A stretch of DNA of 64,000 nt from JADJPO01 sp963750395. Lineage in GTDB: Bacteria; Actinomycetota; Actinomycetes; Actinomycetales; Kineosporiaceae. The stretch is from assembly GCA_963750395.1 (NCBI GenBank), contig CAVVQM010000016.1, positions 186,001 through 250,000 on the forward strand, in the 5' to 3' direction. Every line of letters starts with the position of its first letter. Position 1 is the first letter of the stretch. Made by a program: the position numbers and the translations under genes. Shown here one piece after another: positions 37,419 through 46,236 of the stretch. The notes below the pieces were generated by a model. It was not told where the DNA came from and ran no database searches. It worked only from the letters and a program-made list of their open reading frames with translations.

Positions 37419-38021
37419 ATGCCCCGCCCGCCGCGCTACGACGATGACGACGTGCTCGACGCCGCTTTGGCCTGCGTCGCCGAGCTCGGGCACCAGGTGA
37501 CCGTCGCGGACATCTCAGCCCGGCTGGGTGGGCCGATCGGTTCGATCTATCACCGCTTCGCCTCTCGTCAGGTCCTGATGGTGCGCCTCTGGCTGCGCAG
37601 CGTGCAGCGTTTCCAGGCGGGGCTCTTCGAGCTGGCCGATACCCCCGACCCGCACGAGGCGCTGCTCGCGATGGCGCTGCACGTCCCGCGGTACTGCCGC
37701 GCGCACCCGGACGAGGCGGTCAGCCTCACCCTCTTCCGCCAGGACCGGTTACTGGCCGCGGACTGCCCTGCCGAGGTTCGACCGTCCGTCCAGACGCTGA
37801 ACGACGCCCTCTTCGAACTGCAGCGCGATCTGACCGGTCGCCGCTACGGCCGGATCACCCGACGCAATCGGCAATGGGTGACGATGGCCACGCTCGTGGC
37901 GCCGTACGGCCTGGTGCGGCCGCATCTGGGCGGGCCGGTCCCACGCCAGGTCGACGATGCCGTCGCGGCGACCACCGACGCCATCCTGCGCCTCGGCGAC
38001 GTGCCCCAGCCTGCCCCATAG
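37419..38021 (+). CDS. TetR family transcriptional regulator
   Basis: Repressor of 200 residues. The N-terminal HTH is standard: DDDDVLDAALACVAELGHQVTVADISARLGGPIGSIYHRFASRQVLMVRLW. The C-terminal domain (RTGRR-free, helical, with EALLAMALHVPRYCRAHPDEAVSLTLFRQDRLL) is of the TetR_C type found in regulators of lipid or efflux genes. The ATG at 37419 is the only sensible start. It is divergent from the SRPBCC gene and convergent with a small membrane-protein gene, five bases apart. Confidence 0.88.
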   Translation: MPRPPRYDDDDVLDAALACVAELGHQVTVADISARLGGPIGSIYHRFASRQVLMVRLWLRSVQRFQAGLFELADTPDPHEALLAMALHVPRYCRAHPDEAVSLTLFRQDRLLAADCPAEVRPSVQTLNDALFELQRDLTGRRYGRITRRNRQWVTMATLVAPYGLVRPHLGGPVPRQVDDAVAATTDAILRLGDVPQPAP

Positions 38022-38026
38022 CCCGT

Positions 38027-38509
38027 TTACTGCAGGACAGCGCCACTCAGGGGTCTCGGTAGCGGCACCAGCATCGCTGCCACACCGCTCAGCACGACGA
38101 CGGAGGCGAAGATCGCGGCGAGGTGGACCGCGAGTGGGCCGCCGTCGTACATGGTGACGCCGACCGCCACCAACGAGCCCAGCACAACCAGCAGAACTGC
38201 CCGGTGCTGGCGTCGCAGCCCGATCAGGACCAGCGCCGAGGGCACCACGAACCAGACGATGCTGGCCGTCCCCAAGGCGTTGATCTGGCTGATCGCCGGT
38301 CCCGAGCCGGGCAGCACCTCGACCACCGAACGGAAGAACATCGCGCCGCAGTGCAGCACCAGTCCCGCCAGCCCCACCCCCGCGGCGGCCGCATCGGATC
38401 CGCGCATCGGCACCGCGAGCCGGCGCAACGAGAGCGGGGAAGTCGGCAGCTGCGTGCCCACCGTGACACCAACGGCGGCGGCCAGGGCGATGAGGTAGGC
38501 GGCGGACAC
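38027..38509 (-). CDS. small integral membrane protein, unknown function
   Basis: A 160-residue protein starting with GTG. Four or five hydrophobic segments are visible: AAYLIALAAAVGVTVGTQL, AAGVGLAGLVLHCGAMFF, LGTASIVWFVVPSALVLIGL, AVLLVVLGSLVAVGVTMYD and HLAAIFASVVVLSGVAAMLV. Between helices 2 and 3 is SVVEVLPGSGPAISQIN. I do not recognise a family. It stands alone, convergent with the TetR gene. Confidence 0.6.
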   Translation of the reverse strand: MSAAYLIALAAAVGVTVGTQLPTSPLSLRRLAVPMRGSDAAAAGVGLAGLVLHCGAMFFRSVVEVLPGSGPAISQINALGTASIVWFVVPSALVLIGLRRQHRAVLLVVLGSLVAVGVTMYDGGPLAVHLAAIFASVVVLSGVAAMLVPLPRPLSGAVLQ

Positions 38510-38610
38510 CGCACCAGGCTATGACCCACCTCACGGCGCGCGCTGACACCGCCGTCCCCGGGCACGCGAATGAACTTCTTCGTCACCCTGGGTGTACGTA
38601 CCCTGATGTC

Positions 38611-39976
38611 GTGACATCTACCGACTCGCCACACAGTTCCGGCAGCCCAGTCCGACCCGCGCAACGCGGGTGATCGATCGCTCCTGCGTCGCCGTGTCGC
38701 CGTCCTGGGCGCGGCGCTCACACTCGGGGTCGCGGGAGCGATCACCCTGCCCGGGCTCGGCGCGCCGGCGGAACCTGAGGCGCAAGCGTCGGTATCGACC
38801 CAGGCGGCCACCCTGACTCTGGCCACTCGGGAGGCCGCCTTCAGCTCGGTCGAGGACGGTTGGGCGTCGGTCGAGCGCTACCGCTCCCCCGGGACCGGCT
38901 ACCCCGCCGAGGTGTATCCCCCCGACGGCCGGGGAGACCAGACCGGTGAGACGGCCCGGTTCTTCGGAAGCGCCCGCCCCCACTCCTCCCGGTTCCTGCT
39001 CTACTCGGCCCCCGCGCCGTCCGCGGCCACCCTCTCGCCCGTGCTGTTGGTGCACGGCGCGAATCAGACCGCCGGGCAGGCCTGGGCCAATCCGAACAGC
39101 GGCGGCAACTTCGGCTGCGGGGTGGTGCTGTGCCCGTCCGCCGGGCTCATGCAGCGACTCGTCGCCGCCGGGCACCCGGTGTTCGCGATCGGTTTCGGGC
39201 ACCGCAACGGCGACGGACGCTATTGGGCCCAGCAGATCGGCGATGCGGTCGATCTGGTGCGCGAACGCACCGGTGCATCGACCGTCGACGTGGTGGGGTG
39301 GTCCAAGGGTGCCTTCAACGCGCGGATGTACGTCTCCTCGATCCGGCCCGACTGGGGCCGGCCCTACGCGGGCGGCATCGGCAAGCTGGTCCTGGTCGGC
39401 AACCCGAGCCTCGGGTTCGATTGGGGCTACCGGCACGGCATCAGCCATGACGCGGCGATCTGGCCCGAATGCGGCGGCAGCCTGAACGCTCCGGCCGCGC
39501 ACACCACGATGACCTGCTTCGGTCGGCGCTTCACCCATCCCGAGCTCAGCTACGAGGGATCCTCGGCCGGTAACGCCTTCCCCGGGTCGGGTCAGATGTT
39601 GGCCCGGTGGGACCGCACCTACGCCGTCCCGGCCTACGAACAGGACTGGTACACCACGTATTACGGCGGCACCGGGTTCTTCTCCGCCGGTCGCGGCATC
39701 CAGCATGTGATCGAGCGGCAGTCACTGGTGCAGCCCATCCTGGACGCCGGGACCCCGTCGGGGCTGCCCGTGTACCTGCTCTGCGGCACGGCGCCGACCA
39801 TGGCCGGGCTGCACAACGAGCACACCGGCCCGTCGGACGGCGCGGTGTTCGTGGCCAGCTGCACCTCCACTCGCGGAATCACGAACCTGGGTGGCACGGC
39901 GACGCCGGCCCTGAACCACCTGCAGCTCGGTTGGGCCCGCCCCGGGACGGACCGGATCCTCGGTTGGCTGCGGTGA
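38611..39976 (+). CDS. secreted alpha/beta hydrolase, lipase-like (frameshift in the leader)
   Basis: Exported serine hydrolase of about 455 residues. The mature part shows PVLLVHGANQTAGQAW (oxyanion side), VDVVGWSKGAFNARMYVSS with the nucleophile Ser in GWSKG, LVLVGNPSLGFDWGY, and ATPALNHLQLGW with the likely catalytic His. This is the plan of lipase class 2-like enzymes. The signal segment RSLLRRRVAVLGAALTLGVAGA is in frame with it but has no start codon. A GTG at 38611 begins a Ser/Pro-rich leader in the neighbouring frame that meets it at CAGCCCAGTCC near 38649. One surplus C would explain this. Without that shift the only standard start in frame is the GTG at 38912, which drops the signal peptide. 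Confidence 0.75.
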
Positions 39977-40041
39977 GGCGCTGGACGTTGTGCAAGGCTG
40001 CCGGTCACGGACTCGGCCTGACGACGCGGTGAGGATATCGA

Positions 40042-41073
40042 ATGATCGGTGGATCGCCATGGCCCTTGATGCCCAGCGTGATCGCTCTCGCCGTGGCGCT
40101 GGCGGTGATCATGTCGGTTGGTCGGCGCCTGGCGTCGACGGCCGATGTGCTGGCCGACCGCACCGGCATGGGGGAGGCCGCCGCCGGAGCGCTGCTCCTC
40201 GGCGCGGTGACGTCCCTGCCGGGGATCGGCACCACGGTTGTCGGTTCGCTGAACGGTGACGCGCAGTTCGCGCTGGCGAACCCCTTGGGCGGGATCGCCG
40301 TGCAGACGGTCTGGCTGGCCATCGCGGACCTGATGTACCGGCGGTCGAACATCGAGCACGCTGCGGCCTCGCTGGAGAACCTGCTGCAGTCCATGGTCCT
40401 CATCGCGCTGCTCAGCGTCCCGGTGATCGCCTACGCCACCCCGACGCTGCGTGTGGGCTGGTTGCACCCGGCCAGCTTCGCCATCCCCCTCGTCTACCTC
40501 TACGGGCTGTATCTGCTGCGGCGCCTGCGCCGAGACCCGATGTGGGAGGCGACGCAGACCGCTGAAACGCGCCAGGACGAGCCGGACGACGACGCGGACG
40601 AGGACGCCAGCACCGCGCGGCTGTGGTGGCGGCTGGCCGCCCTGGCCGCGGTGGTGGCCGGCACGGGGTACCTCATCGGCCAGGGCGGTCTCGGTGTCGT
40701 CGCGGCGACGGGGCTGCCGAGCGGGCTCGTGGGGTTCACGCTGACCACCGCCATCACCTCGCTACCGGAGTTGGTCACACTGCTCGCGGCGGTGCGCATC
40801 GGCGCGCTGAGCCTCGGCATCGGCAACATCATCGGTGGGAACGCCTTCGACGCACTGATGATCTTCCTGGCGGACGCCACGTACCGGTCGGGATCGGTCT
40901 ACACCGCGAGCTCCTCGGCCGGACTTCTCCTCGCCGGCGCCACCATCGTGATGACCGTGGCGCTGGCCACCGGGCTGATCATGCGGGACCGTCGCGGCGT
41001 CGGTTTCGAGGGCGTGGCGATCCCCGTCGTCTACGTCGCCACGGTGATCCTGCTCGTCGTCCGAGCCGCGTAG
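40042..41073 (+). CDS. sodium:calcium antiporter (YrbG/CaCA-like)
   Basis: Ten-helix membrane exchanger of 343 residues. The two inverted alpha-repeats are plain: GEAAAGALLLGAVTSLPGIGT with ANPLGGIAVQT in the first half, and GLVGFTLTTAITSLPELVT with GIGNIIGGNAFDALM in the second. These hold the acidic and polar residues that bind Ca2+ and Na+. The first repeat has PGIGT where the family usually has PE, so one key acidic residue seems missing; ion choice may differ. A charged cytosolic loop rich in Asp/Glu (QDEPDDDADEDAS) joins the halves. It is a stand-alone gene. Confidence 0.82.
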   Translation: MIGGSPWPLMPSVIALAVALAVIMSVGRRLASTADVLADRTGMGEAAAGALLLGAVTSLPGIGTTVVGSLNGDAQFALANPLGGIAVQTVWLAIADLMYRRSNIEHAAASLENLLQSMVLIALLSVPVIAYATPTLRVGWLHPASFAIPLVYLYGLYLLRRLRRDPMWEATQTAETRQDEPDDDADEDASTARLWWRLAALAAVVAGTGYLIGQGGLGVVAATGLPSGLVGFTLTTAITSLPELVTLLAAVRIGALSLGIGNIIGGNAFDALMIFLADATYRSGSVYTASSSAGLLLAGATIVMTVALATGLIMRDRRGVGFEGVAIPVVYVATVILLVVRAA

Positions 41074-41089
41074 CCCGGACGCGGTTTCC

Positions 41090-41608
41090 TCACCGGGCCT
41101 GGTCGGCCAACTCATCGCGCGCCGCCGCCACCAGGGCCTCCCGGTCCACGCCGAGCAGATCGAATACCCGCGCCAGGACGCCGTGGCGCAGCTCGCACGC
41201 CGCGAGGACGACGTGGGCGCCGGCGATCGGCGCGCCGTCCTGCTTCGCCAGGGCACGGACCCGCTTGAAGAGCGCCTGCGCGGACGGATCGGTGCGGAGC
41301 GGGCCACGGGCCGGGACCGGCTCCGGCAGAGCGGCTTCGAGCACCGCATCGGCCCGCGTCGGGTCACCCACGGCGCCTGTGCCGGCCAGGGCGGCACGAT
41401 AGGCCTCGTCGATGGCCCCACGCACCCGATCGGCCGCCACACCCACCCGGCCCAGGGCGCGGGCGGCGGTGCCGTCCGGCAGCTCGAGCGCCGCGAGCAC
41501 CAGGTGTTCCGCCGAGGCCGTGGCCAGGCCCTCTGCGCGGGCGGCCGACTCGGCCGCGGGCAGCAGAGTGGCCATCGTCGAGAAATCGGAACGGGCACGG
41601 TTGAACAC
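41090..41608 (-). CDS. Clp N-terminal repeat protein (no ATPase domain)
   Basis: Cytosolic protein of 172 residues made of two Clp-N repeats: FSTMATLLPAAESAARAEGLATASAEHLVLAAL and LFKRVRALAKQDGAPIAGAHVVLAACELRHGVLARVFDLLGVD. In ClpA/ClpC this domain docks adaptors and substrates; here it lacks the AAA+ part, so it may act as an adaptor or decoy. It starts 18 bases behind a 68-residue HTH gene, with GGAGG in the gap. The HTH/Clp-N pair is a recurring actinobacterial arrangement. The two operator palindromes upstream should govern both. Confidence 0.88.
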   Translation of the reverse strand: MFNRARSDFSTMATLLPAAESAARAEGLATASAEHLVLAALELPDGTAARALGRVGVAADRVRGAIDEAYRAALAGTGAVGDPTRADAVLEAALPEPVPARGPLRTDPSAQALFKRVRALAKQDGAPIAGAHVVLAACELRHGVLARVFDLLGVDREALVAAARDELADQAR

Positions 41609-41626
41609 GAGAACCTCCAGGTCGGG

Positions 41627-41833
41627 TCAGGTCCGCAGCCGGTGCGCGAGCTTCTTGTGCGCGGCCTGCTTGGTGACACCGAGGGCCTCGGCGATCTCGG
41701 CCCACGACCATCCCGCGTCGAGTGCCGCGCGGGCGGCAGCCAACTCGAGCCGGTCGGCCAACCGGCGCAGCGACACCACCGCTGCGAGCGCCTCCGCCGG
41801 CTGCCGGACGGGATCAGGAACACCCTCGATCAT
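41627..41833 (-). CDS. small helix-turn-helix regulator
   Basis: A 68-residue DNA-binding protein: a helical lead SLRRLADRLELAAARAALDAG and an HTH WSWAEIAEALGVTKQAAHKKLAHRL that fills the C-terminal half. It is transcribed with the Clp-N gene and lies next to two perfect GTCAAC...GTTGAC palindromes, one of which begins three bases from its start. Autoregulation is therefore very likely. A full-length regulator is not expected in this family. Confidence 0.88.
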   Translation of the reverse strand: MIEGVPDPVRQPAEALAAVVSLRRLADRLELAAARAALDAGWSWAEIAEALGVTKQAAHKKLAHRLRT

Positions 41834-41835
41834 TC

Positions 41836-41879
41836 GTCAACCATAGTTGACGATAGCCTAGAGGTCAACCAAGGTTGAC
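41836..41879. promoter_or_regulatory. two perfect operator palindromes between the HTH/Clp-N pair and the methyltransferase
   Basis: GTCAACCATAGTTGAC at 41836-41851 and GTCAACCAAGGTTGAC at 41864-41879 share the arms GTCAAC and GTTGAC around four variable bases. Their centres are 28 bases apart. They cover the whole divergent promoter region, so the 68-residue HTH protein could control both directions. Confidence 0.85.
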
Positions 41880-41906
41880 GTCTTGCCCCCCAAGGGAGCG
41901 TGCTGC

Positions 41907-42563
41907 ATGAATGTCCCGAAGCGAGTTCCGCGCGGTCGCGCCGTCCCTTCCTGGACGACGTACCGCGACAGTATCGGTGACCGCTCTGGGCTGTTCGCCG
42001 CGATCCGACAGGAGTGGGCTCCGGCGAAGGCGCTCTACCTCGGCAGCTACCTCGACCTGTCGCCCTCGACGGCCATCACGTCGGTCACCTATGTCGACAC
42101 CGATGCCCGAGCCGCACGCTTCTTCGCCGACGAGACCCTCGTGGCCGCCGAGCTGCAGGGGCGCACGCTGCCGGGAGCGGGTGCCGAGGTGGCGTTCGTC
42201 CGCAGGGACTTCACCGAGCCCCTCCCACTGCCGCCAGGCGCGTTCGACCTGCTGATCTCGCTCTACACGGGGCCGGCGTGGGAGCACTGCCGGCCCTACC
42301 TCGCCCCGGACGGGTTGTTCCTGGCCAACGCCAGTCATGGGGAGGCCAGCCTCGCCGCACTCGACCCGACCCTTCGGCTCGTGGCCGCCGTCCATCAGCG
42401 CGACGGCAGGTACCGGCTCGACACCGACGCGCTCGACAGCTACCTGATCCCGAAGAAGCCGGCCGCCGCGGACCCCGATCTGATCCGCCGCCAGCGACGT
42501 GGAATCGCCTACACCAGAACGGCATTCGCCTACGTCTTCCGCGCGGCCACGCTCTCGGCGTGA
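41907..42563 (+). CDS. methyltransferase-like protein
   Basis: Cytosolic protein of 218 residues with a class I SAM-fold plan. The ATG at 41907 (MNVPKRVPRG) follows AAGGGAG; a TTG at 41883 is in frame but sits against the operator. Motif I is atypical: AKALYLGSYLDLSPSTAITSVTYVDTDARAA, where the usual Gly-rich loop is replaced by YLGSYLDLSP. Next come VAFVRRDFTEPLPLPPGAFDLLISLYTG (acidic strand 4) and YLAPDGLFLANAS. SAM binding is an inference. It shares the palindromic operators with the HTH/Clp-N pair. Confidence 0.6.
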   Translation: MNVPKRVPRGRAVPSWTTYRDSIGDRSGLFAAIRQEWAPAKALYLGSYLDLSPSTAITSVTYVDTDARAARFFADETLVAAELQGRTLPGAGAEVAFVRRDFTEPLPLPPGAFDLLISLYTGPAWEHCRPYLAPDGLFLANASHGEASLAALDPTLRLVAAVHQRDGRYRLDTDALDSYLIPKKPAAADPDLIRRQRRGIAYTRTAFAYVFRAATLSA

Positions 42564-42770
42564 GCGGTGTCGGCTACTCGCCCTCGCCGATCGGTTCCTT
42601 GGACGTCGACAAGAATGCCCCTGTTGTTGTGCGCGTCGAACAGCTGGATCTGTGCCCTGTTGGCCTGGTAGCCGTCCGGCCCCCGCGTAGACCAGCCCTG
42701 GTAGGCCCCGTTTGTCGAGGCGGTCGTGCTGAGCCAGGCTGGGTGATCTACGGACCGTCGGGCTACGGTG
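42530..42770 (-). pseudogene. possible remnant of an unknown coding sequence
   Basis: On the minus strand a stop-free stretch reads PAWLSTTASTNGAYQGWSTR, DGYQANRAQIQLFDAHNNRG and ILVDVQGTDRRGRVADT before a TAG inside the methyltransferase gene. It has amino-acid use like a real globular protein but no start codon, because a TAG lies just upstream. I do not recognise it. It may be the fossil tail of a lost gene or chance. Confidence 0.25.
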
Positions 42771-42798
42771 GACGACTAGCGATGAAGGGGGTGGGGGC

Positions 42799-43071
42799 GT
42801 GCCGGTATTCATGATTGAGCGTCGCTTCGCCGAAGATCTCGAGGCGTCCGCCGAGGTCGCCGACCGGATCAACCGGATCAACGAGGAGGAGGGCGTCCGC
42901 TGGCTCTACTCGTTCCTGTCCGCGGACAAGCGGAAGACGTTCTGCCTATACGAGGCTCCGGTCGCCGACGCGATCCGTCGCGCCGCCCAGCGCGCGGGGA
43001 TGCCGGCTGACGCCGTCATCGAGGTCGGGGCCCGGCTCATGCCGGACGGGTCGCTGGTCCCCCTGGCCTGA
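42799..43071 (+). CDS. DUF4242 (nickel-binding-like) protein
   Basis: Small protein of 90 residues, GTG start, matching the DUF4242 family: PVFMIERRFAEDLEASAEVADRINRINEEEGVRWLYSFLSADKRKTFCLYEAP, then ADAIRRAAQRAGMPADAVIEV. A ferredoxin-like fold is expected. Its annotated nickel binding in databases rests on a few members; the role here is unknown. G-rich DNA in front serves as RBS. It is convergent with the large LuxR regulator, 34 bases apart. Confidence 0.82.
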   Translation: MPVFMIERRFAEDLEASAEVADRINRINEEEGVRWLYSFLSADKRKTFCLYEAPVADAIRRAAQRAGMPADAVIEVGARLMPDGSLVPLA

Positions 43072-43105
43072 CCGGCCGGTTGTCCTCGCCGGCTTGGCCC
43101 AGGCT

Positions 43106-46072
43106 TCAGCCGTCGCCGTGGTATTCGACGTCGTTGACCCACTGCCGGGCCACCGCCATCATCGCCACCTGGGTCCGGTTGGCCGCGCCGGTCTTGATCA
43201 GGATGCTCCGTACGTGGTTCGCGGCGGTGTTCTCGCTGATCCGGAGCCGGGAGGCGATCTCGCGGTTGCTGCTTCCGGCCGCCACCAGCCTCAGCACGTC
43301 GACCTCGCGGGCGGTCAGCCCGGCGGGGCTGTCGCCGTCGGCGTCGAGCCGGCGCAGCACCCGGACCTGCCCGAGGGAGGTCGCCAACCGGCGGGCGTCG
43401 GCGCGAAGCGACCGGGCGCGAGCCCGCGAGGCGCCGTCGCCCCGCGCGCTGAAGGACGTCGACCAGGCGGCGAGGACGGCCGCCGTGTGGACGGCGGAGC
43501 CGATGGCCCGGTTCTGCTCCACGGCCCGGGCGAACAGATGATCCGCGGAGGCAGGGTCGCCGAGCAGGTCGTCCAGAGCGGCGAGATAGCCGTCAGCCGC
43601 GCCGAAGACCGCGACGAACTCACCGGCCAGCAGCTGCTGTCCCTCGAACCTGGCAAGCAGCGGCCGCAGCGTGCGCGCCGCCTCGACGTCGCGCAGGGCG
43701 AGCGCCGCCTCGACGAGGAAGACGAGGACGGCGGTGCCCTGGCCCCAGGGAGCCTCGGTGGACGGCGCGTCGCTGACGCGGCCGAGAAGCCGCGCGAGCA
43801 GGGGGCGGGCGCGATCGTGCAGCCCTAGCTCGGTGTAGAGCGCGAGGAGTCCCGGTTCCCAGGTGGAGCCGACCTGCAGCCCCGCCTCGACCAACGGCCG
43901 GACGGCGTCCAGGCCTCCGGTCTCGCGGCGGACGATGAACATCTGCAGGCCATACGGTCCTTCGGTGTTGTGCGGCCCGAAGGAGCGCCCGACCTCCAGC
44001 AGGTCCTCCGCGAGCTGCTCGGCTCGGGCGAAGTCACCGCTGAGGAAGGCGCGCGCGAAGTCCAGGCATCCCCCGACGTAGGTCATGAAGGGCTGTCCGC
44101 TGTTGCGCACCGCCAGGTCGAGATCGGCCGTCCCCTCCTCCCACGTCGTCGGCTCCGCGAGCACGAAGGCGATCACCGACCGCCATTGGCCGGCGGTGCC
44201 CAACGCCTCCCAGTCCCTGCGAGTGCGCGCCAGTGCGGCCAGCTCCTCGGCCAGAGTCTGCTGGCGCGAGATGGCGTCAGGGGGGATCACCTGCCAGAAC
44301 ATGGCCGTCAGCGCACGCGTGAGAACAGTCGGGTCGCCCAGGCGGCGCGCGTGCTCGAGTGCCTGCTCGGCCGTCGTCCTGGCTCGCTCGACATCACCGG
44401 TGAACGACAGGGCCCGCCCCAGGCTTGCCTCCGCGATCACGTACCCGTGGTCGGTGGGGTCCGCTGGGACGCTATCGAGGGCCCGCAGCAACAGGGTGCA
44501 CGCCTCGTCGCCGGGGAGCCCGGGCCGCCATCCGGCGTCCTCGAACCCGATCGCCGCCTGCAGCCGGATCCGCGGGTCCCCTGAGTCGCTCAGCGCCCGA
44601 TAAAGGTCGCGGGCCCCGGCGAAGTCCCCGGCGCGCATCAGGCACCGCGCCGCAGCCAGCGACAGGTCGTCGCGCTCCGCCGCTGGGCCGTCGGTCAGGT
44701 CCGCAGCCTCGGCATACCAGACGGCGGCGTCCTCGAAGGCCAGGCTGCTTTCGGCCGCCCGCGCCGACAGCACGAGGTACTGGGCGGCCTTGGCGCCGAA
44801 GCCGAGCGGGCCGGCGCGTGAGTAGTGGTGGGCGAGCCGGCGGACCGCTCCGGCGGAGGTGACGTCGTCCAGCTCGAGGACCCCGGCCACCCGCGCGTGC
44901 AGGGCCACGCGCCGCGACGGCTTCACGAGGTCGAGCACGGCCTGGCGGGTGAGCATGTGCGGGAAGGCGAGCCGGCCGTGGGCCAGCTCGTCGGAGTCCA
45001 GGAGCCCGTAGTGCGTCGAGGCATCGAGCGCGGGCAGGACGGCAGTGGGCTCGCCGTCCAGGACCTGCACCAGCGTGCGCACCTGACCCCCGTCGCCGAC
45101 GACCGCGGCCGCCTCCAACGCCCGGCGGGCCTCTGGCGCCAGCAGCCTCAGCCGACGTTGCAGCGCGTCCCGCACCGACACCGGCGCCGGCTGGCCCGCT
45201 CCGCGGGTGGGGATCCCTCGGTGGACCGCGCCGTCTCGCAACATCTCGCGCAGGAAGAACGGGTTGCCGCCGGTCTGGTCGCGGAGCACCGCCGCGTACT
45301 CGCGGGCTCTGCGGGTGGCCAGGCCCGCTTCGAGGACGAGGTACTCGGCCACCTCGTCGGTGCTCAGCCCGCCCAGGTCGAGCCGGCGCACCCCGTCGAG
45401 CCGGTAGAGGTCGGCGATCGCATACGTGAGCTCGTCCGAGCGGTCGGGTTCGGTGCTGCGTTGCGTCGCCAGCATCAGCAGTCGCGACGGGCCCGAGCGT
45501 TGCGCGAGATGGACGAGCATCTGCAGGGTGGGGGCACCCGCCCAGTGCAGGTCCTCCAGGACGCACACGACGGGCCGATCCCGGCTGACCGAGTCGAACA
45601 GCTCCCCCACGGCGTCGAACAGACGATGCCGGACGTCGCCGTCGTCCTCGGCAGCACCGGTGAGGTGCGCGCGGTGCCGCGAGACCAGCGGGGTGAGCCG
45701 GAGCAGTTCTGCCGTCGCGTCGGTCAGGTGGTCCGCCAAAGCCTTCTCGGCGGTGCCCCCGAGCAGCTGCTCCAGGCACTGGACGAAGGGCTGGTACGGC
45801 CCCGCGGGCTCCGGTGTGCACTGCCCCAGCAGCGTGACGGCACCATGACGGTGCAGGGTTGAGGCGACCTCGAGCACCAGTCGGGACTTGCCGGCACCCG
45901 GCTCACCGCCGACGAAGACGAGCTGCCGGTGGCCGGCCAGCACGTCGGCCCAGGCCTGCTCTGCCGCTGCCGTTTCCGCGGCGCGACCGACGAAGACCGG
46001 CTGCGTCGCTCCGGAGCTGCGGACGCGGAGCGGCGGCGCCGTCCAGCCCACCACCCTCCTCACGCTAGCCAC
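43106..46072 (-). CDS. LuxR-family ATP-binding regulator (LAL type)
   Basis: A 988-residue regulator. The N-terminal AAA/NACHT-like domain has FVGRAAETAAAEQAW, the P-loop GGEPGAGKSR (55-64) and Walker B VVCVLEDLHWAGAPTLQ. A long helical, TPR-like middle follows. The C-terminal LuxR HTH is LTAREVDVLRLVAAGSSNREIASRLRISENTAANHVRSIL. Such proteins sense a ligand or partner through the helical part and switch on with ATP. It is divergent from the flavin oxidase gene over 164 bases, which is its most likely target. The frame is intact over 3 kb. Confidence 0.95.
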   Translation of the reverse strand: MASVRRVVGWTAPPLRVRSSGATQPVFVGRAAETAAAEQAWADVLAGHRQLVFVGGEPGAGKSRLVLEVASTLHRHGAVTLLGQCTPEPAGPYQPFVQCLEQLLGGTAEKALADHLTDATAELLRLTPLVSRHRAHLTGAAEDDGDVRHRLFDAVGELFDSVSRDRPVVCVLEDLHWAGAPTLQMLVHLAQRSGPSRLLMLATQRSTEPDRSDELTYAIADLYRLDGVRRLDLGGLSTDEVAEYLVLEAGLATRRAREYAAVLRDQTGGNPFFLREMLRDGAVHRGIPTRGAGQPAPVSVRDALQRRLRLLAPEARRALEAAAVVGDGGQVRTLVQVLDGEPTAVLPALDASTHYGLLDSDELAHGRLAFPHMLTRQAVLDLVKPSRRVALHARVAGVLELDDVTSAGAVRRLAHHYSRAGPLGFGAKAAQYLVLSARAAESSLAFEDAAVWYAEAADLTDGPAAERDDLSLAAARCLMRAGDFAGARDLYRALSDSGDPRIRLQAAIGFEDAGWRPGLPGDEACTLLLRALDSVPADPTDHGYVIAEASLGRALSFTGDVERARTTAEQALEHARRLGDPTVLTRALTAMFWQVIPPDAISRQQTLAEELAALARTRRDWEALGTAGQWRSVIAFVLAEPTTWEEGTADLDLAVRNSGQPFMTYVGGCLDFARAFLSGDFARAEQLAEDLLEVGRSFGPHNTEGPYGLQMFIVRRETGGLDAVRPLVEAGLQVGSTWEPGLLALYTELGLHDRARPLLARLLGRVSDAPSTEAPWGQGTAVLVFLVEAALALRDVEAARTLRPLLARFEGQQLLAGEFVAVFGAADGYLAALDDLLGDPASADHLFARAVEQNRAIGSAVHTAAVLAAWSTSFSARGDGASRARARSLRADARRLATSLGQVRVLRRLDADGDSPAGLTAREVDVLRLVAAGSSNREIASRLRISENTAANHVRSILIKTGAANRTQVAMMAVARQWVNDVEYHGDG

Positions 46073-46236
46073 ACGCGCCGGTGACGTCGATAGCCAGAAA
46101 TGGCTACGCGCGCCGCGTGGCGCCGGGACCAGGTCTGGTCATGCCCGACCGTCCACGCCTTCGTAGCGTCGAGGCGACGGGTGGTCAGGCCCGCCTCCGT
46201 GCACGATTCCGGCAGGAGCCGGTGAGGAGCGACACC

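Noticed and set aside
42499..42690. Small plus-strand open frame after the methyltransferase
   Set aside because: Ser/Arg/Pro-rich shadow composition and no RBS; overlaps the minus-strand remnant and the methyltransferase end.
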